In this document: piece by piece, positions 11,938-23,583 of the stretch
Layout of the letters: each line of letters starts with the position of its first letter
Numbering within the stretch: position 1 is the first letter of the stretch
NCBI RefSeq assembly: GCF_949987535.1
Contig: NC_080067.1
Coordinates: 80,005,985-80,069,984, forward strand
DNA: 64,000 bases
Origin: Balaenoptera acutorostrata
Taxonomy: Eukaryota > Chordata > Mammalia > Artiodactyla > Balaenopteridae
Direction of reading: 5' to 3'
Translations under genes and position numbers: made by a program
Notes under the pieces: model-generated
What the model saw: the letters and a program-made list of their open reading frames with translations, nothing else
Told to the model about the DNA's origin: nothing
The model's database searches: none

Positions 11938-12821
11938 ACTGTTAAGAAGAATTGTTATAAGCAAAATGAGGCGAGGCCCTTCTTCCTCCTTATGCTCCTT
12001 TTGCAAGTTCCTCATGGCCTGCCTCTAGCATGTGCAGTTCTTGTTCCCTGCCCCAGTTCTTGTCACGATGCTTTTTCTGTGTAGCTGCACTAAGCAGCAA
12101 AGACCCCGTGTAACCCAGCATGCATGAACAGGGACCTAGGGCTTGTTACTTTTTAAGTGGAAAGGCTTGTGAAGGAAATAATGATAACTTGAGAGATTGT
12201 GGCAATAAAAGAAAGATCAAGTGAGAAACGGATTATTATTCCTCAGTTCGCAGAATATAGTTCTGGGTATATGTGGTTGGAAGATGGAAGAGGTAAGTGT
12301 TCAGTGTCATCTCTTCATATCGTGTTTGGTTACAGATAAATTTTCAAGGAAGGAAACATTGTTGGCAAGTGGGATCAGAGAGGAAACATGGATGTCACAA
12401 AAAACATTCAGTCAGGCAAAAACCCTTAGCAATGTAGTTATTTAAGTTCAAACGCTTTGAGGTATAACCTAGAGTTCCCACTCCTGCTGTAATCAAGCAA
12501 ACTTGTAGTCATGGTGTTCTTTGTGTCCAGTGAGCTACAATTATGCCTAACGTTTAATTTTGGATGTTTGGTCTGCTCTTGGATTCCAAACCCTCGTACA
12601 CCTTGATCTCTAAGATCTGGCTCATTTGCTTATTGGCTCCTACACCTCTGCCTTGAGCTCTGAATTTTTAGACCATTCACTTCTCCTGCTTAAAAACTAT
12701 GGGCTCCCTAAATTCAACTACAACCTTCTGGTTCCCAGGCCCTTGGCTTATATCTGACAGATGCTACTTATGGTTCCTGAGGTGTCACCTGAACCTGGGC
12801 TTTGGTGCTTTGGATTCTCCC

Positions 12822-13000
12822 CCTTTTTTTTAATATTCATTCATTCATTTATATTTTGGCTGAGCCTGGTTTTAGTTGCGGCATGCGGACTTCTTAGTTG
12901 CGGCATGCATATAGGATCTGGTTCCCTGACCAAATATCGAACCTGGGTCCCCTGCATTGAGAGCGTGGAGTCTTACCCACTGGACTACCAGGGAAGTCCC
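12822..13000 (-). repeat. CHR SINE, short type, reverse
   Basis: Ends 'ctggactaccagggaagtcc'. A target duplication tggattctc flanks it (about 12811 and 13001). Confidence 0.85.
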
Positions 13001-13908
13001 TGGATTCTCTTTTGAATCCAGATGAACCATAATCCCTGGCACACTGACCAGAACCTAACATTTGCCCACTATTCTTTGTGTTCTGAACCTCTGTCGAATC
13101 TGACCCTGTTGTTTGTGTCCGACAGTGAACATAAAGTACTTCATTAAAAATAATTAGACCTGTTTCTATTCCAACCTTCATTTGAGCTGCATCCTGTCTG
13201 TCTGTTGATAATCCAGCCAGATAACTCTTCATTAAACTTTCAACAACATTAGTGCTTGAGTTCTCTGAGTTTTGTGTAGATAGTGATAATCTTTGTATAC
13301 CAGTGCTCTGTTTGTCAAGAGAATTAACAAATGTTTAATGTATCTTTTATTTTTTTCTACCTCTTACTGATTTGTCTGGTTTCTATATTTAATTTAAAAT
13401 TAAGCTTATGTGGTTTTATACAGAATCTGTATATCCAGAATTTAAAATATAGGGACTCTAAACTTTTAAATAGGACTAGCTTGAAAAAAAGTTGAATAGA
13501 CTGTAGTGTTGCAACATTTTTATACTGTAATAAAAAAGAAATGTTAATATTTTTCATATTCCTACTTAGTTTTAATATTATAATGGTTGTTTGTAGCAAG
13601 CATTTAAAATACCACACTTTGTGATCATTTATGGTAACTAAGTCTCCGGTTTGATTCCTAGTATTCTTTCTCAGATTAAATTGTTGTTATTTGAAAAAAT
13701 TATCTAGGGAACTATCAGGGATTTACAAAGACTTTGTAACTGACAAATTGACTTGTAATTGTAACTGACTTTGGCACTGACAAATTGAAGTGATATGTGT
13801 AACTAATTTAAACAGAATTCACAAAGTACATTCTGGGTTTCAGAATTCCTAAGAAATAAGCAATATTACTTATTAGAGCATATCTTTTTTTTTTCTTCCT
13901 GCTTCTAG

Positions 13909-14091
13909 GGTTACAGGTGAAGTAAAGCACAACATCACCAACACTGTTGTTTGCAGAGTACAAGGGGAATGGAATAGTGTTCTTGAGTTCACTTACAGCA
14001 ATGGAGAGACAAAGTACGTGGACTTGACTAAATTGGCAGTGACGAAGAAAAGAGTAAGACCTCTGGAGAAGCAGGACCCATTTGAATCCAG
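13909..14091 (+). CDS. OSBPL11: OSBPL11 coding exon (ORD domain, third part)
   Basis: Acceptor 'gcttctag' (13901-13908) and donor 'gtatgt' (14092) bound the exon. Joined to the preceding exon it reads [21 protein letters not shown], then [19 protein letters not shown] and [16 protein letters not shown], typical of the C-terminal half of the ORP11 ORD. The conserved EWN motif is present. The exon ends two bases into an Arg codon. The human protein as I recall it has VTAEVKHN, so one Ala-to-Gly difference is likely. The downstream intron begins with an old MIR and is about 23.6 kb because of nested transposons. Confidence 0.95.
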
Positions 14092-14109
14092 GTATGTCAT
14101 CCTTGCATC

Positions 14110-14275
14110 CATCCAGGAAAGAGTCAGAAACTCTGGATCTTAATCTAAGCCTTTTCACTAACTTCCAGCCCTGGGCAAGTCACTTCACTGCTTTGCATCA
14201 GCTTCCTCATCTGTAAATTGAAAGTATTGGTCTGATCTGATGCTCTTAAACCCTGTACCAGCTGTGACATTATGT
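14110..14275 (+). repeat. MIR SINE directly after exon donor
   Basis: MIR core: 'ctgggcaagtcacttcactg' and 'cttcctcatctgtaaattga'. Starts about 20 bases downstream of the splice donor. Confidence 0.75.
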
Positions 14276-14309
14276 GATACATAGTCATATTTTAGTAAAA
14301 ATAAAACAT

Positions 14310-14880
14310 TAACTGGGCAAAAATATTAACATTTAGTAGTCAAAGTATTACTATCCTTATCATAAAAACTCTTCCAAATTATTAACAAAAAGATGGGTAC
14401 CCCAGTAGAAAAATGGGCAAAGACACAAAGAGGTAGTTCACAAAAATAGGAAAAAAAAAAAATGCCCACTAAGAAAATGAAAAATTGTTTAGTGTAATTA
14501 GAATTCAAAGAAATATAAATTAAACAATAAGACAAATTCATTTTTTAAAATGGTATCTCTTTTGGAAAAAGTATGAGCGAATAGACATTTTCATATTGCT
14601 GGTTACAGAGGTAAACTGCTACAGCCTTCCTAGAGGGTATTTTGGCAATATATGTCATAGGCCTTTAAAAGTAAATGAAGTGGATCTATATGTGTTAACA
14701 AGGTAGTCTCCAAAATGTATTGGCAGTGGTTGCTTCCAGAGAGGAATACTGGGGTCTGGGATAAGAAAGAGACTTACTCTTCACAGAATGCCCTTTTGTA
14801 CTGTTTAAATTTTATATCACGTGGAAGTATTACTGTATCAAATACAAGGAAGCATTAAACATCTTAAGATCACATAAATG
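14310..14880 (+). mobile_element. old L1/HAL1-like fragment
   Basis: Contains diverged 'gaaaaatgggcaaagacac' and 'aattcaaagaaatataaatt' blocks typical of old L1 ORF2, then a 3' part with 'ttatatcacgtggaagtatt'. Confidence 0.6.
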
Positions 14881-15014
14881 AAACCAAACAATTTATAAGT
14901 AGATGTGTAAAGGGATTTAATACCTTTTAACCAAAAACTGAGGTTCGGTCAAAAAATATAACAGCAATGATTGAAAAAAATTCTTCTATGGGTGTATTTA
15001 GGATTTATTTAGGA

Positions 15015-15648
15015 GAGTTTGTCAAGGTTTGGTATGTGGACCCCTGGGGCCCTTGAGACCTGTACAGAGGGTCTGCAAGTTGAAAAAACTTTCATAATAA
15101 TGCTAAGATATTATTCGCCTTTTTCTCTCTGTTTGCATTTGCATTGGTGATACGTAAGCAATGGTGGGTAGCACTGCTGGGCCTTAGCACCAATCAAGCA
15201 GTGGCACCAAACTGTACAAGTAGTCGTGGTATTATTCCTCACTGCCATGCAATTTTTTTCTTTTCAGCCTTGCAGTTTTTTTAAATGCCATTTTCTTTTT
15301 AAAATGTGCTTGAAAAGCAGTACAGATTATTAGTTTTATTAAATCTGGAACATTGATTACCTGTTTTTTTTAATATTCTGCATGACAAGTTTGGAGTATA
15401 CATAAAGCACTTGTGTTAGATAATAAAGAAGTACAGTGGTTATCTGGAGGAAGAGCACTTGTGCAGTTGTTTGAGTTACAAGCAAATTACCCTTTCTTGA
15501 AACACTATTTTTACTTAAATGATTGACAGACAAACTAAGGCTGTTCTAATTTTAATATTGGGCAGACATTTTCCTTATAAATGAACGATGTGAACATGGC
15601 ACTTCAAGGAAAACAATTGGCAGTATTTTTTGCTAATAATAAAATTTA
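15015..15648 (+). pseudogene. hAT-Charlie transposase gene remnant, left part
   Basis: Degraded coding sequence of a hAT (Charlie/ZBED5-like) transposase: nucleotide blocks 'gccttagcaccaatcaa', 'attagttttattaaatctgg', 'ggaagagcacttgtgcagtt' and 'cacttcaaggaaaacaattg' fall in the order expected of this family. Stops and indels break every frame. It is interrupted at 15,650 by an L1 and resumes near 17,519. Confidence 0.75.
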
Positions 15649-15649
15649 A

Positions 15650-15870
15650 ATGGAAACAACCTAAGTGCCCATTCACAGATAAATGGATAAGGAAGTTGTG
15701 AGGTATATATATATAGTGGAATATTATTTAGTCCTTAAAAAGATGGAAATCCTGCCATTTGTGATAACATGGATGGACCTTGAGGGCTTTATGTGAAGTG
15801 AAGTCTCAGAGAAAGAGCAAATACTGTATGAGCTCATTTACATATGGAATCCAAGGGAAAAGTAAAAAAC
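15650..15870 (+). mobile_element. L1 3' part, left segment (outer L1)
   Basis: ORF2 C-terminal blocks 'aacaacctaagtgcccattc' and 'aacatggatggaccttgag' up to 'catatggaatcca'. Continues at 16,996 after a second L1. Confidence 0.8.
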
Positions 15871-16037
15871 ACTGCACTGTTGATGGGAATATAAATTGGT
15901 GCAGCCGTTATGGAAAATAGTATGGAGGTTCCTCAAAAAACTATGTACTCCCATGTTCACTGCAGCATTATTTATAATAGCCAAGCTAGGAAACAACCTA
16001 AGTGTCCATAAATAGATTAATGAATAAAGGAAATGTC

Positions 16038-16101
<64 letters not shown>

Positions 16102-16102
16102 A
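16038..16102 (+). repeat. (TA)n(CA)n microsatellite
   Basis: About 8 TA and over 20 CA dinucleotides inside the nested L1. Likely polymorphic. Confidence 0.95.
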
Positions 16103-16440
16103 ATGGAATATTACTCAGCCATAAAAAAGAATGAAATCTTGCCATTTGAGACAACATGGATGGACCTTGAAAGCATTATGCCAAGTGAATTAAGTCAGAC
16201 AGATAAAGACAAATACTGTATGATCTCACTTATATGTGGAATCTTAAAAAAACCAAAACCAAAACCAAACAGCTCATAGATACAGAGAACAGAGATTGGT
16301 GTATTGCTGAAATGCCAGAGGTGGGCAGCTGGGGAGTGGGTGAAATGAATGAAGTAGGTCAAAAGGTGCAGACTTCCAGTTTTAAAATAAATGTCATGGG
16401 GATGTAATGTACAACATGGTGGCTATAGTTAATAATACTG

Positions 16441-16704
16441 GGGCTTCCCTGGTGGCGCAGTGGTTGAGAATCTGCCTGCCGATGCAGGGGACACGGGTTC
16501 GAGCCCTGGTCTGGGAAGATCCCACATGCCGCGGAGCAACTAGGCCCGTGAGCCACAACTACTGAGCCTGTGCATCTGGAGCCTGTGCTCCGCAACAAGA
16601 GAGGCCACGATAGTGAGAGGCCCGTGCACCGCGATGAAGAGTGGCCCCCGCTTGCCACAACTAGAGAAAGCCCTCACACAGAAACGAAGACCCAACACAG
16701 CCAA

Positions 16705-16737
<33 letters not shown>

Positions 16738-16776
16738 TTTAAAAAAAACTCACATTATTTTTTTAAAAAAAAAAAT
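16441..16776 (+). repeat. CHR SINE nested in L1
   Basis: Full-length, flanked by aataatactg at 16431-16440 and 16777-16786. It has a single copy of the 24-bp internal unit. Confidence 0.92.
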
Positions 16777-16995
16777 AATAATACTGTATTGCATAATTGA
16801 AAGTTGCTAAGAGAGTAGTTCTTAAAACTCCTCATCACAAGAAAAAAATTTTTTTGATAATTATGTACAGTGATTGATGTTGACTAGTCTTATTGTGGTG
16901 AACATTTCACAGTAATACAAATATTAAATCATTATGTTGTACACCTGAAACTAATATAATGTTACATGTCAACTATACCTTAATAAAAAAATAAA

Positions 16996-17385
16996 TTTAA
17001 AAAATTCACAGAAAAGGAGATCAGACTGTGGTTACCAGAAGTGTGGGGTAAGGAGTGAAGGAATTGAATGAACTTCCAGTTATAAGATAAATAAGTACTG
17101 GGGTTGTAATGTACAACATGATGATTGTAGTTAACACTACTGTATGGTATATTTGAAATTTGTTGAGGGAGTAGATCTTAAGAGTTCTCATCACAAGGAA
17201 AAAATTTTTTTTTTCTATTTCTCTAATTTTGCATCTATATGAGAGGATGAATGATGATTAACTAAACTTACTGTGGTAATCATTTCACAATATATGTAAG
17301 TCAGGTCATTATGCTGTACACCTGAAACTTATACAGAGCTGTATGTCGATTATATCTCAGTAAAACTGGAGAAAAAGAGACTTCG
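16996..17385 (+). mobile_element. L1 3' UTR, right segment (outer L1)
   Basis: 'gactgtggttaccagaagtg' through 'gctgtacacctgaaacttat' is the part of the L1 3' end that follows the piece ending at 15,870. Confidence 0.75.
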
Positions 17386-17505
17386 CTGGTGGTCCAGAGG
17401 TTAGGACTCTGCGCTTCCAATGCAGGGGGGTGCGGGTTCAATCCCTGGTTGGGAAGCTAAGATCTCACGTGCCACCTGGCGCAGACCAAAAAAAAAAAAA
17501 AAACT
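17386..17505 (+). repeat. CHR SINE, short type
   Basis: 'acttcgctggtggtccagag' head, poly(A) tail, and target duplication aaactggagaaaaa on both sides. Confidence 0.9.
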
Positions 17506-17518
17506 GGAGAAAAAAGTG

Positions 17519-18040
17519 GAGCTTTAAAGACAGAAATCAAAATTTTGGAAAACTTGTATCTGTCACAATAAACTGAAAACTTCCCTAGTAAAGAGTTTTG
17601 TGATGAAATTGGTGGTGAAACTAATGAATGTGATCTTTAAAATATGATAGAATATGTCAACATCTGGAAGATCATTCTTCAGATGACCAATGCATGTTAT
17701 TACAAAATTATGCATGGGTAAAAATTCCATTCAAGGTGCAAATTAGACCAATGGATTTCCATGTAGCAGAGCATGAAAAATTCATTGACATTTCTCAGTT
17801 TCCACATTGCAGCTAATCTTTTAAAAACTACCATTTGCTGAGTTTTAATATGGTATCAAAGAACTGAGTTATTTGAAATATCTATTAAAATATTCTTCCA
17901 TTTTCCAGCTATATGTGTGAAGCCATATTTTCCTTATATACTTTAACTAAAACAGTATGTATCACAATAGATTGAATGTAGAAGCAGATATAAGAATCTG
18001 GCTATTATTGAACCAGATGTTTAAGAGATGCTGCTGTATT
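17519..18040 (+). pseudogene. hAT-Charlie transposase gene remnant, right part (hATC region)
   Basis: Continues the 15,015 element after the nested L1s: 'attttggaaaacttgtatct', 'cagatgaccaatgcatg', 'aagtgcaaattagaccaatgg'-like sequence and 'agattgaatgtagaagcaga'. The last block corresponds to the C-terminal hAT dimerisation region (…RLNAEADIRI type). It is broken by stops, such as one after the Asp-Arg block, and is not a domesticated gene. Confidence 0.75.
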
Positions 18041-18181
18041 CTCTTTGCTAAACTTTTATTATAGATTTCTGTCTACATTCCTGGGGGTTATTGGTCTTTT
18101 GCTTTCTTTGGAAGAAAGTTTTTAACCACAAATTTAGTATCTGTAGTACCTAGGGCTATTGATGTTATCGGTTTCTTCTTC

Positions 18182-18507
18182 TTTTTTTTTTTAAATAAAT
18201 TAATTAATTTATTTATTTATTTATTTATTTATTCATTTATTTTTGGCTGTGTTGGGTCTTTGTTTCTGTACGAGGGCTTTCTCCAGTTGTGGCGAGCGGG
18301 GGCCACTCTTCATCGCGGTGCACGGGCCTCTCACTGTTGCGGCCTCTCCCATTGTGGAGCACAGGCTCCGGACGCGCAGGCTCAGTAGTTGTGGCTCATG
18401 GGCCTAGTTGCTCCGTGGCATGTGGGATCTTCCCAGACCAGGGCTCGAACCCATGTCCCCTGCATTGGCAGGCAAATTCTTAACCACTGCGCCACCAGGG
18501 AAGCCCT
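18182..18507 (-). repeat. CHR SINE, reverse orientation
   Basis: Full-length with (TTTA)n tail and target duplication tatcggtttcttctt before and after. Confidence 0.92.
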
Positions 18508-18858
18508 ATCGGTTTCTTCTTGATCAAGTTTTGGTAGTTTGTGTCTTTCAAGGAGTTGGTTCATTTAATTTTTCAAATTTATTGGCATGTATTTCATAAT
18601 ATTTCCTTATTATTTTAATGTGTGTAGGATCTGTAGTGGCCCCACACTCATTCCTTGTATTGGTGACAACTTCTTTTCCTGATCAGTGTGATTAAAGGTT
18701 TATTAATTTTACTCAAAGAACTAGTTTTTGGTTTCATTGACTTTTCTCTATATTTCTGTTTTCTTTTCCATTGATTTCTGCTCTTAATTCCTTTTTTCTG
18801 CTTATTTTTTACATCATTTGCTATTCCTTCTTCTAGTTTCTTAAAATAGAAGTTAGGT

Positions 18859-19057
18859 CAGGGTCAGCAAACTTCTTTTTGTAAAAGGCCAGAGAATAAA
18901 TATCTTAAGCTTAATGGACCAGACAGTCTCTACCACAGCTACTCAATTCAGCCATTGTAGTGTGAAAACAGCCACAGACAGGAAATGGATAGATGTTGCT
19001 ATATTAAAATAAAAGCCTATTTACAAAAAAGAGCATCGGACCATAGTTTGACCCCTG
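18859..19057. mobile_element. hAT-type nonautonomous element in L1
   Basis: Termini 'cagggtcagcaaac' and 'gtttgacccctg' are inverted. The body matches the family at 30-962 ('cagccattgtagtgtgaaaa'). Confidence 0.75.
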
Positions 19058-19703
19058 GTTTACATCACTGATTTTTCTTCTTTCATAATATAAATGTTTC
19101 ATGCTATATATTTCCCTCTAGATCTGCTTTATCTATATCCTGCAACTTTTGAACATTTATTTATTTATTTGTTTATTGATGTATAGTTGATTTACAGTGT
19201 TGTGTTAGTTTCTGGTGTACAGCAAAGTGATTCAGTTTATACATATAGTATATACACATTGTTTTTCATATTTTTTTCCATTATGGATTATTACAGGATA
19301 TCAAATACAGTTCCCTGTGCTAGACAGTAGGACCTTGTATCTATCTTATACATATTAGTTTTATCTGCTAATCCCAAACTCTTAATTTATCCCTCCTCCA
19401 TTCCTTTTCCCCTTTGGTAACCATAAGTAGTTCTCTAAGTTTGTGGGTCTGTTTCTGTTTTGTAAATAAGTTCATTTGTATCATTTTTTATTTAGATTCC
19501 ACATTTAAGTGATACCATGTGGTATTTGTCTTTCTCTTTCTGACTTGTTTCACTTAGTATGATAATCTCTAGGCCCATCCATGTTGTTGCACATGGCATT
19601 ATTTCATTCTTTTTTATGGCTAAGTAGTATTCCATTGTATATACATACCACATCTTCTTTATCCATTCATCTGTAGATGTACATTTAGGTTGCTTCCATG
19701 TCT

Positions 19704-19849
19704 TTTTTTTTTTATTCACACTTGTGGGTTTGTTTTTTTTTTGGCCATGCCCTGCGGCACACAGGATCTTAGATCCCCGACCAGGAATTGAACCTGTGCC
19801 CCCTGCACTGGGAGCATGGAGTCTTAACCACTGGACTGCCAGGGAAGTC
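19704..19849 (-). repeat. CHR SINE, short type, reverse
   Basis: 'ggccatgccctgcggcaca' to 'ctgccagggaagtcccc'. Target duplication tgcttccatgtctt flanks it inside the L1. Confidence 0.9.
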
Positions 19850-20002
19850 CCCTGCTTCCATGTCTTGGCTATTGTAAATAGTGCTGCTATGAACATTGGA
19901 GTGCATCTAATTTTTGAATTATAGTTTTCTCTGGATATATGCCCAGGAGTGAGATTGCTGGAACATATGACAACTCTATTTTTTGTTTTTTAAGATCTCA
20001 GG

Positions 20003-20187
20003 GGACATCCCTGGTGGTCCAGTGGTAAGACTTCGCATTCCAATGCAGGGGGCACAGGTTCAATCCCTGGTCAGGGAGCTAAGATCCCACATGCCTTGGG
20101 GCCAAAAAACCAAAACATAAAACAGAAGCAATATTGTAACAAATTCAATAAAGATTTTAAAAATGGTCCACATAAAAAAAAAAAACA
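20003..20187 (+). repeat. CHR SINE with long 3' tail type
   Basis: Head 'gggacatccctggtggtcc', then the extended 3' part 'ataaagattttaaaaatggt' and poly(A). Same tail type as the copy at 41,300. Confidence 0.88.
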
Positions 20188-20340
20188 CTTCATATTGTTT
20201 TCCATAGTTGCAGCACCAGTTTACATTCCCACCAACAGTATAGGAGGGTTCCCTTTGCTCTACACCCTCTCCAACATTTATTATTTGTAGACTTTTTGAT
20301 GATGGCCATTCTGACCGGTGTGAGGTGATACCTCATTGTA

Positions 20341-20704
20341 GTTTTTTTTTTTTTAATTTATTTTATTTGTTTATTTATTTTTGGCTGTGTTGGGTCTTCG
20401 TTGCTGCGCGCGGGCTTTCTCTAGTTGCAGCGAGCGGGGGCTACTCTTCGTTGCGGTGCGCAGGCTTCTTCATTGCAGTGGCTTCTCTCATTGTGGAGCA
20501 TGGGCTCTAGGCGCGCGGGCTTCAGTAGTTGTGGCATGCAGGCTCAGTAGTTGTGGCTCATGGGCTCTAGAGCACAGGCTCAGTAGTTGTGGCACACGAG
20601 CTTAGTTGCTCTGCGGCATGTGGGATCTTCCCGGACCAGGGATCGAACCCATGTCCCCTGAATTGGCAGGCGGATTCTCAACCACTGCACCACCGGGGAA
20701 GCCC
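20341..20704 (-). repeat. CHR SINE, reverse
   Basis: Older body with several 'ctcagtagttgtggc' units. Flanked by cctcattgtagttt in the surrounding L1. Confidence 0.92.
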
Positions 20705-21137
20705 CTCATTGTAGTTTTGATTTGCATTTCTCTAATAATTAGTGATGTTGAGCATCTTTTCATGTGCCTATTGGCCATCTGTTTGTCTTCTTTGGAGAAA
20801 TGTCTGTTTAGGTCTTCATCAAAGATACTGGCATGGCTTGTAATTTTCTTTTTTATTTTTGTCTGGTTTTGGTGTCAGGGTGATGGTGGCTTCATAGAAT
20901 GACTGGGAGTGTTCCCTCCTCTTCCATCTTTTGGAAGAGTTTGAGAAGGATCAGTATAAGTTCTTCTTTGTATGTTAGGTGGAATTTCCCAGTGAAGCCA
21001 TCTGGCCCTGGACTTTCGTTTGCTGGGATTTTTTTTAAAAATTACAGACTCTATTTTACTTCTCGTGATTGCTGTGTTCAAATTATCTGTTTTTCAATTC
21101 AGTTTTGGTGGGCTGTATGTTTTTAGAAACTTGTCTG

Positions 21138-21306
21138 ATACTGCTGAACTGAATGAATAAGCATTTTCAGAACTCTGATGGAAAACTGATGAATTCATAA
21201 AAATGCTAACAAAAGATCAAGATGAAAAAAAAATTAATTACATGGGACTGAGTGAAATGATGAGGATGATTATTTTTGTGACTTTCTGTTTGAATAAAAA
21301 AAGAAA
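21138..21306 (+). mobile_element. 169-bp retrocopy-like insertion of unknown source
   Basis: Perfect 13-bp duplication agaaacttgtctg at 21125-21137 and 21307-21319 bounds 169 bases foreign to the L1. The insert ends 'tttgaataaaaaaagaaaag', an AATAAA followed by an A-rich tail. The target reads tttt/agaaa, an L1-endonuclease-like site. It lacks the CHR SINE head and B box, so it is probably the 3' end of a retroposed mRNA. Source not recognised. Confidence 0.7.
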
Positions 21307-22635
21307 AGAAACTTGTCTGTTCTTTCTAGGTTGTCCAGTTTGTTGGCATATAATTATTTATGGTATTCTCTTATGGTTTTTTTTTTTATTTCTGTGGTAT
21401 CAGTTGTTATTTCTCCTCTTTCATTTCTTATTTTGTTTATTTGGGTCCTCTCTCTTTTCTTCTTGGTGAGCCTGGCCAGAGGATTGTCGATTTTGTTTGC
21501 CCTTTCAAAGAGCCAGCTCTTGGTTTTATTGATTTTTCTCTATTGTTTTTTTAATCTCTATTTTATTTATTTCTGCTCTGACCTTTATTATTTCCTTCCT
21601 TCTGCTGACTTTAGGTTTTGTTTGTTCTTCTTTTTCTAATTCTTTTAGATAGTAGGTTAGGTTATTTATTTGAGATTTTTCTTGTTTTTTGAGGAAGGCC
21701 TCTATTACTGTGAACTTCCCTCTAAGAACTGCTTTTGCTGCGTCCCATAGATTTTGTATGGTTGTGTTTTTATTGTCATTTGTCTCAAGGTGTTTTTAAA
21801 TTTCCTCTCTGATTTCATCATTGACCCATTGGTTTCTTTTTTTCTTTTTTTTTTATTGAAGTAAAATGGCTTTACAATGTTGTGTTACTTTCTGCTGTAC
21901 AATGTTGTGAATCAGCTATATGTATACCTATATCCCCTCCCTCTTGGACCTCCCTCCCCCACTTCCCCCACATCTAGGTCATCACAGAGCACCGAGCTGA
22001 GCTCCCTGTGCTTTACAGCAGGTTCCCACTAGCTATCTATTTTGCACATGGTAGTGTATTTATGTCAAACCTAATCTCCCAGTTCGTCCCACCCTCCCCT
22101 TCCCCCACTGTGTCCACATGTCCATTCTCTACATCTCTGTCTCTATTCCTGCCCTAAAAATAGGTTCATCTGTACCATTTTTCTAGATTCCACATATATG
22201 CGTTAATATGTGACATTTGTTTTTCTCTTTCTGGCTTAACTTCACTCTCTATGACAGACTCTTTGTCCATCCACATCTCTACAAATGACCCAATTCCATT
22301 CCTCTTTATGGCTGAGTAATATTCCACTGTATATATGTAGCACATCTTCTTTATCCATTCATCTATTTTTGGACATTTAGGTTGTTTCCGTGTCCTGGCT
22401 ATTGTAAATAGAGCTGCAATGAACATTGTGGTACATGACTCTTTTTGAATTATGGTTTTCTCAGGGTATATGCCCAGTAGTGGGATTGCTGGGTCATATG
22501 GTAGTTCTATTTTTAGTTTTTTAAGGAACGTCCATACTGTTCTCCATAATGGCTGTATCAATTTATATTCCCACCAACAGTGCAACATGGTTCCCTTTTC
22601 TCCACACCCTCTCCAGCATTTATTGTTTGTAGATT

Positions 22636-23002
22636 TTTTTTAAATAAATTTATTTATTTATTTATTTATTTATTTATTTTTGGCTGCGTTTGGTCTTTGT
22701 TGCTGCATGTAGGCTTTCTCTAGTTGCGGTGAGCAAGGGCTACTCTTTGTTGCAGTGTGCAGGCTTCTCATTGCAGTGGCTTCTCTTGTTGTGGAGCATG
22801 GGCTCTAGGTGCGCAGGCTTCAGTAGTTGTGACATGTGTGCTCAGTAGTTTTGGCTCGCCGGCTCTAGAGCTCAGGAGCGGTAGTTGTGGTGCACAGGCT
22901 TGATTGCTTCGCGGCATGTGGGATCTTCCCAGACCAGGGATCTAACCCATGTCCCCTGCATTGGCAGGCAGATTCTCAACCACTGCGCCACCAGGGAAGT
23001 CC
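22636..23002 (-). repeat. CHR SINE in L1 ORF2
   Basis: Reverse copy flanked by tgtttgtagatttttt at both ends. Confidence 0.92.
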
Positions 23003-23583
23003 TGTTTGTAGATTTTTTCATGATGGGCATTCTGACCACTGTGAGGTGATACCTCGTTGTAGTTTTGATTTACATTTCTCTAATAATTAATGATGCTGAG
23101 CATCTTTTCATGTGCTTCTTAGCCATCTGTATTTCTTCTTTGATGAAATGTCTATTTAGGTCTTCTGCCCATTTTTTAATTGGGTTGTTTGTTGTTTTGA
23201 TATTGTGCTCCATGAGCTGTTTGTATATTTTGGAGATTAATCCTTTGTCCATTGCTTTATTTGCAAATATTTTCTCCCATTCTGAGGGCTGTCTTTTCAT
23301 CTTGTTTATGGTTTCCTTTGCTCTGCAAAAGCTTTTAAGTTTAATTAGATCCCATTTGTTTATTTTTGTTATTATTTTCATTACTCTAGGAGGTAGGTCA
23401 AAAAAGATCTTGCTGTGGTTTATGTCAAAGAGTATTTTTCCTATGTTTTCCTCTAAGAGTTTTATAGTGTCCAGCCTTACGTTTAGGTCTTTAATCTATT
23501 TGGAGTTTATTTTTGTGTGCGGTGTTAGGTGGTGTTCTAATTTCATTCTTTTACATGTAGCTGTCCAGTTTGTCCAGCACCAC

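Larger units (their letters stand above)
6608..13908 (+). other. OSBPL11: OSBPL11 intron, 7.3 kb
   Basis: Holds CHR SINEs at 7.2, 8.85, 9.7, 11.4 and 12.8 kb, L1 remnants at 7.5-7.76 and 8.37-8.84 kb, and a hAT fragment at 11.87 kb. 7,985-8,130 has an MIR3/L3-like look. I recognise nothing in 10,060-11,400, 11,940-12,810 or 13,000-13,880 beyond AT-rich unique sequence. Confidence 0.8.
15871..16995 (+). mobile_element. L1 3' part nested in the outer L1
   Basis: Begins 'ctgttgatgggaatataaat' and repeats the ORF2-end blocks already seen at 15,650 ('taagtgtccataaatagatt', 'acaacatggatggacct'), then the 3' UTR to 'aactataccttaataaaaa'. Interrupted by a (TA/CA) microsatellite and a SINE. Confidence 0.8.
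18055..19154 (-). mobile_element. ancient L1 (level 1 of the L1 nest), left part
   Basis: Diverged reverse-strand L1 ORF2 sequence ('ggttcatttaatttttcaaa', 'gtttcattgacttttctcta', 'cctctagatctgctttatct'). It is interrupted by a hAT element and a SINE, breaks off at 19,154 and resumes at 35,221. Confidence 0.75.
19155..21838 (-). mobile_element. full-length L1 (level 2 of the nest), 3' half
   Basis: The 3' UTR begins near 19,165, then reverse ORF2 C-terminal sequence (WIKKMWYVYTMEYYLAIKKN in minus translation). About 1.6 kb of ORF2 is missing at about 20,820, judged against the younger L1, where 'gatactggcatggctt' joins distant parts. The younger L1 interrupts it at 21,838. The outer target duplication aacttttgaac (19144-19154) pairs with accttttgaac (35221-35231). 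Confidence 0.85.

Noticed and set aside
20500..20610. Regularly spaced repeated units resembling a CRISPR-like array
   Set aside because: The repeated 'ctcagtagttgtggc' units are internal repeats of the CHR SINE body and occur in the same arrangement in many copies across the window.
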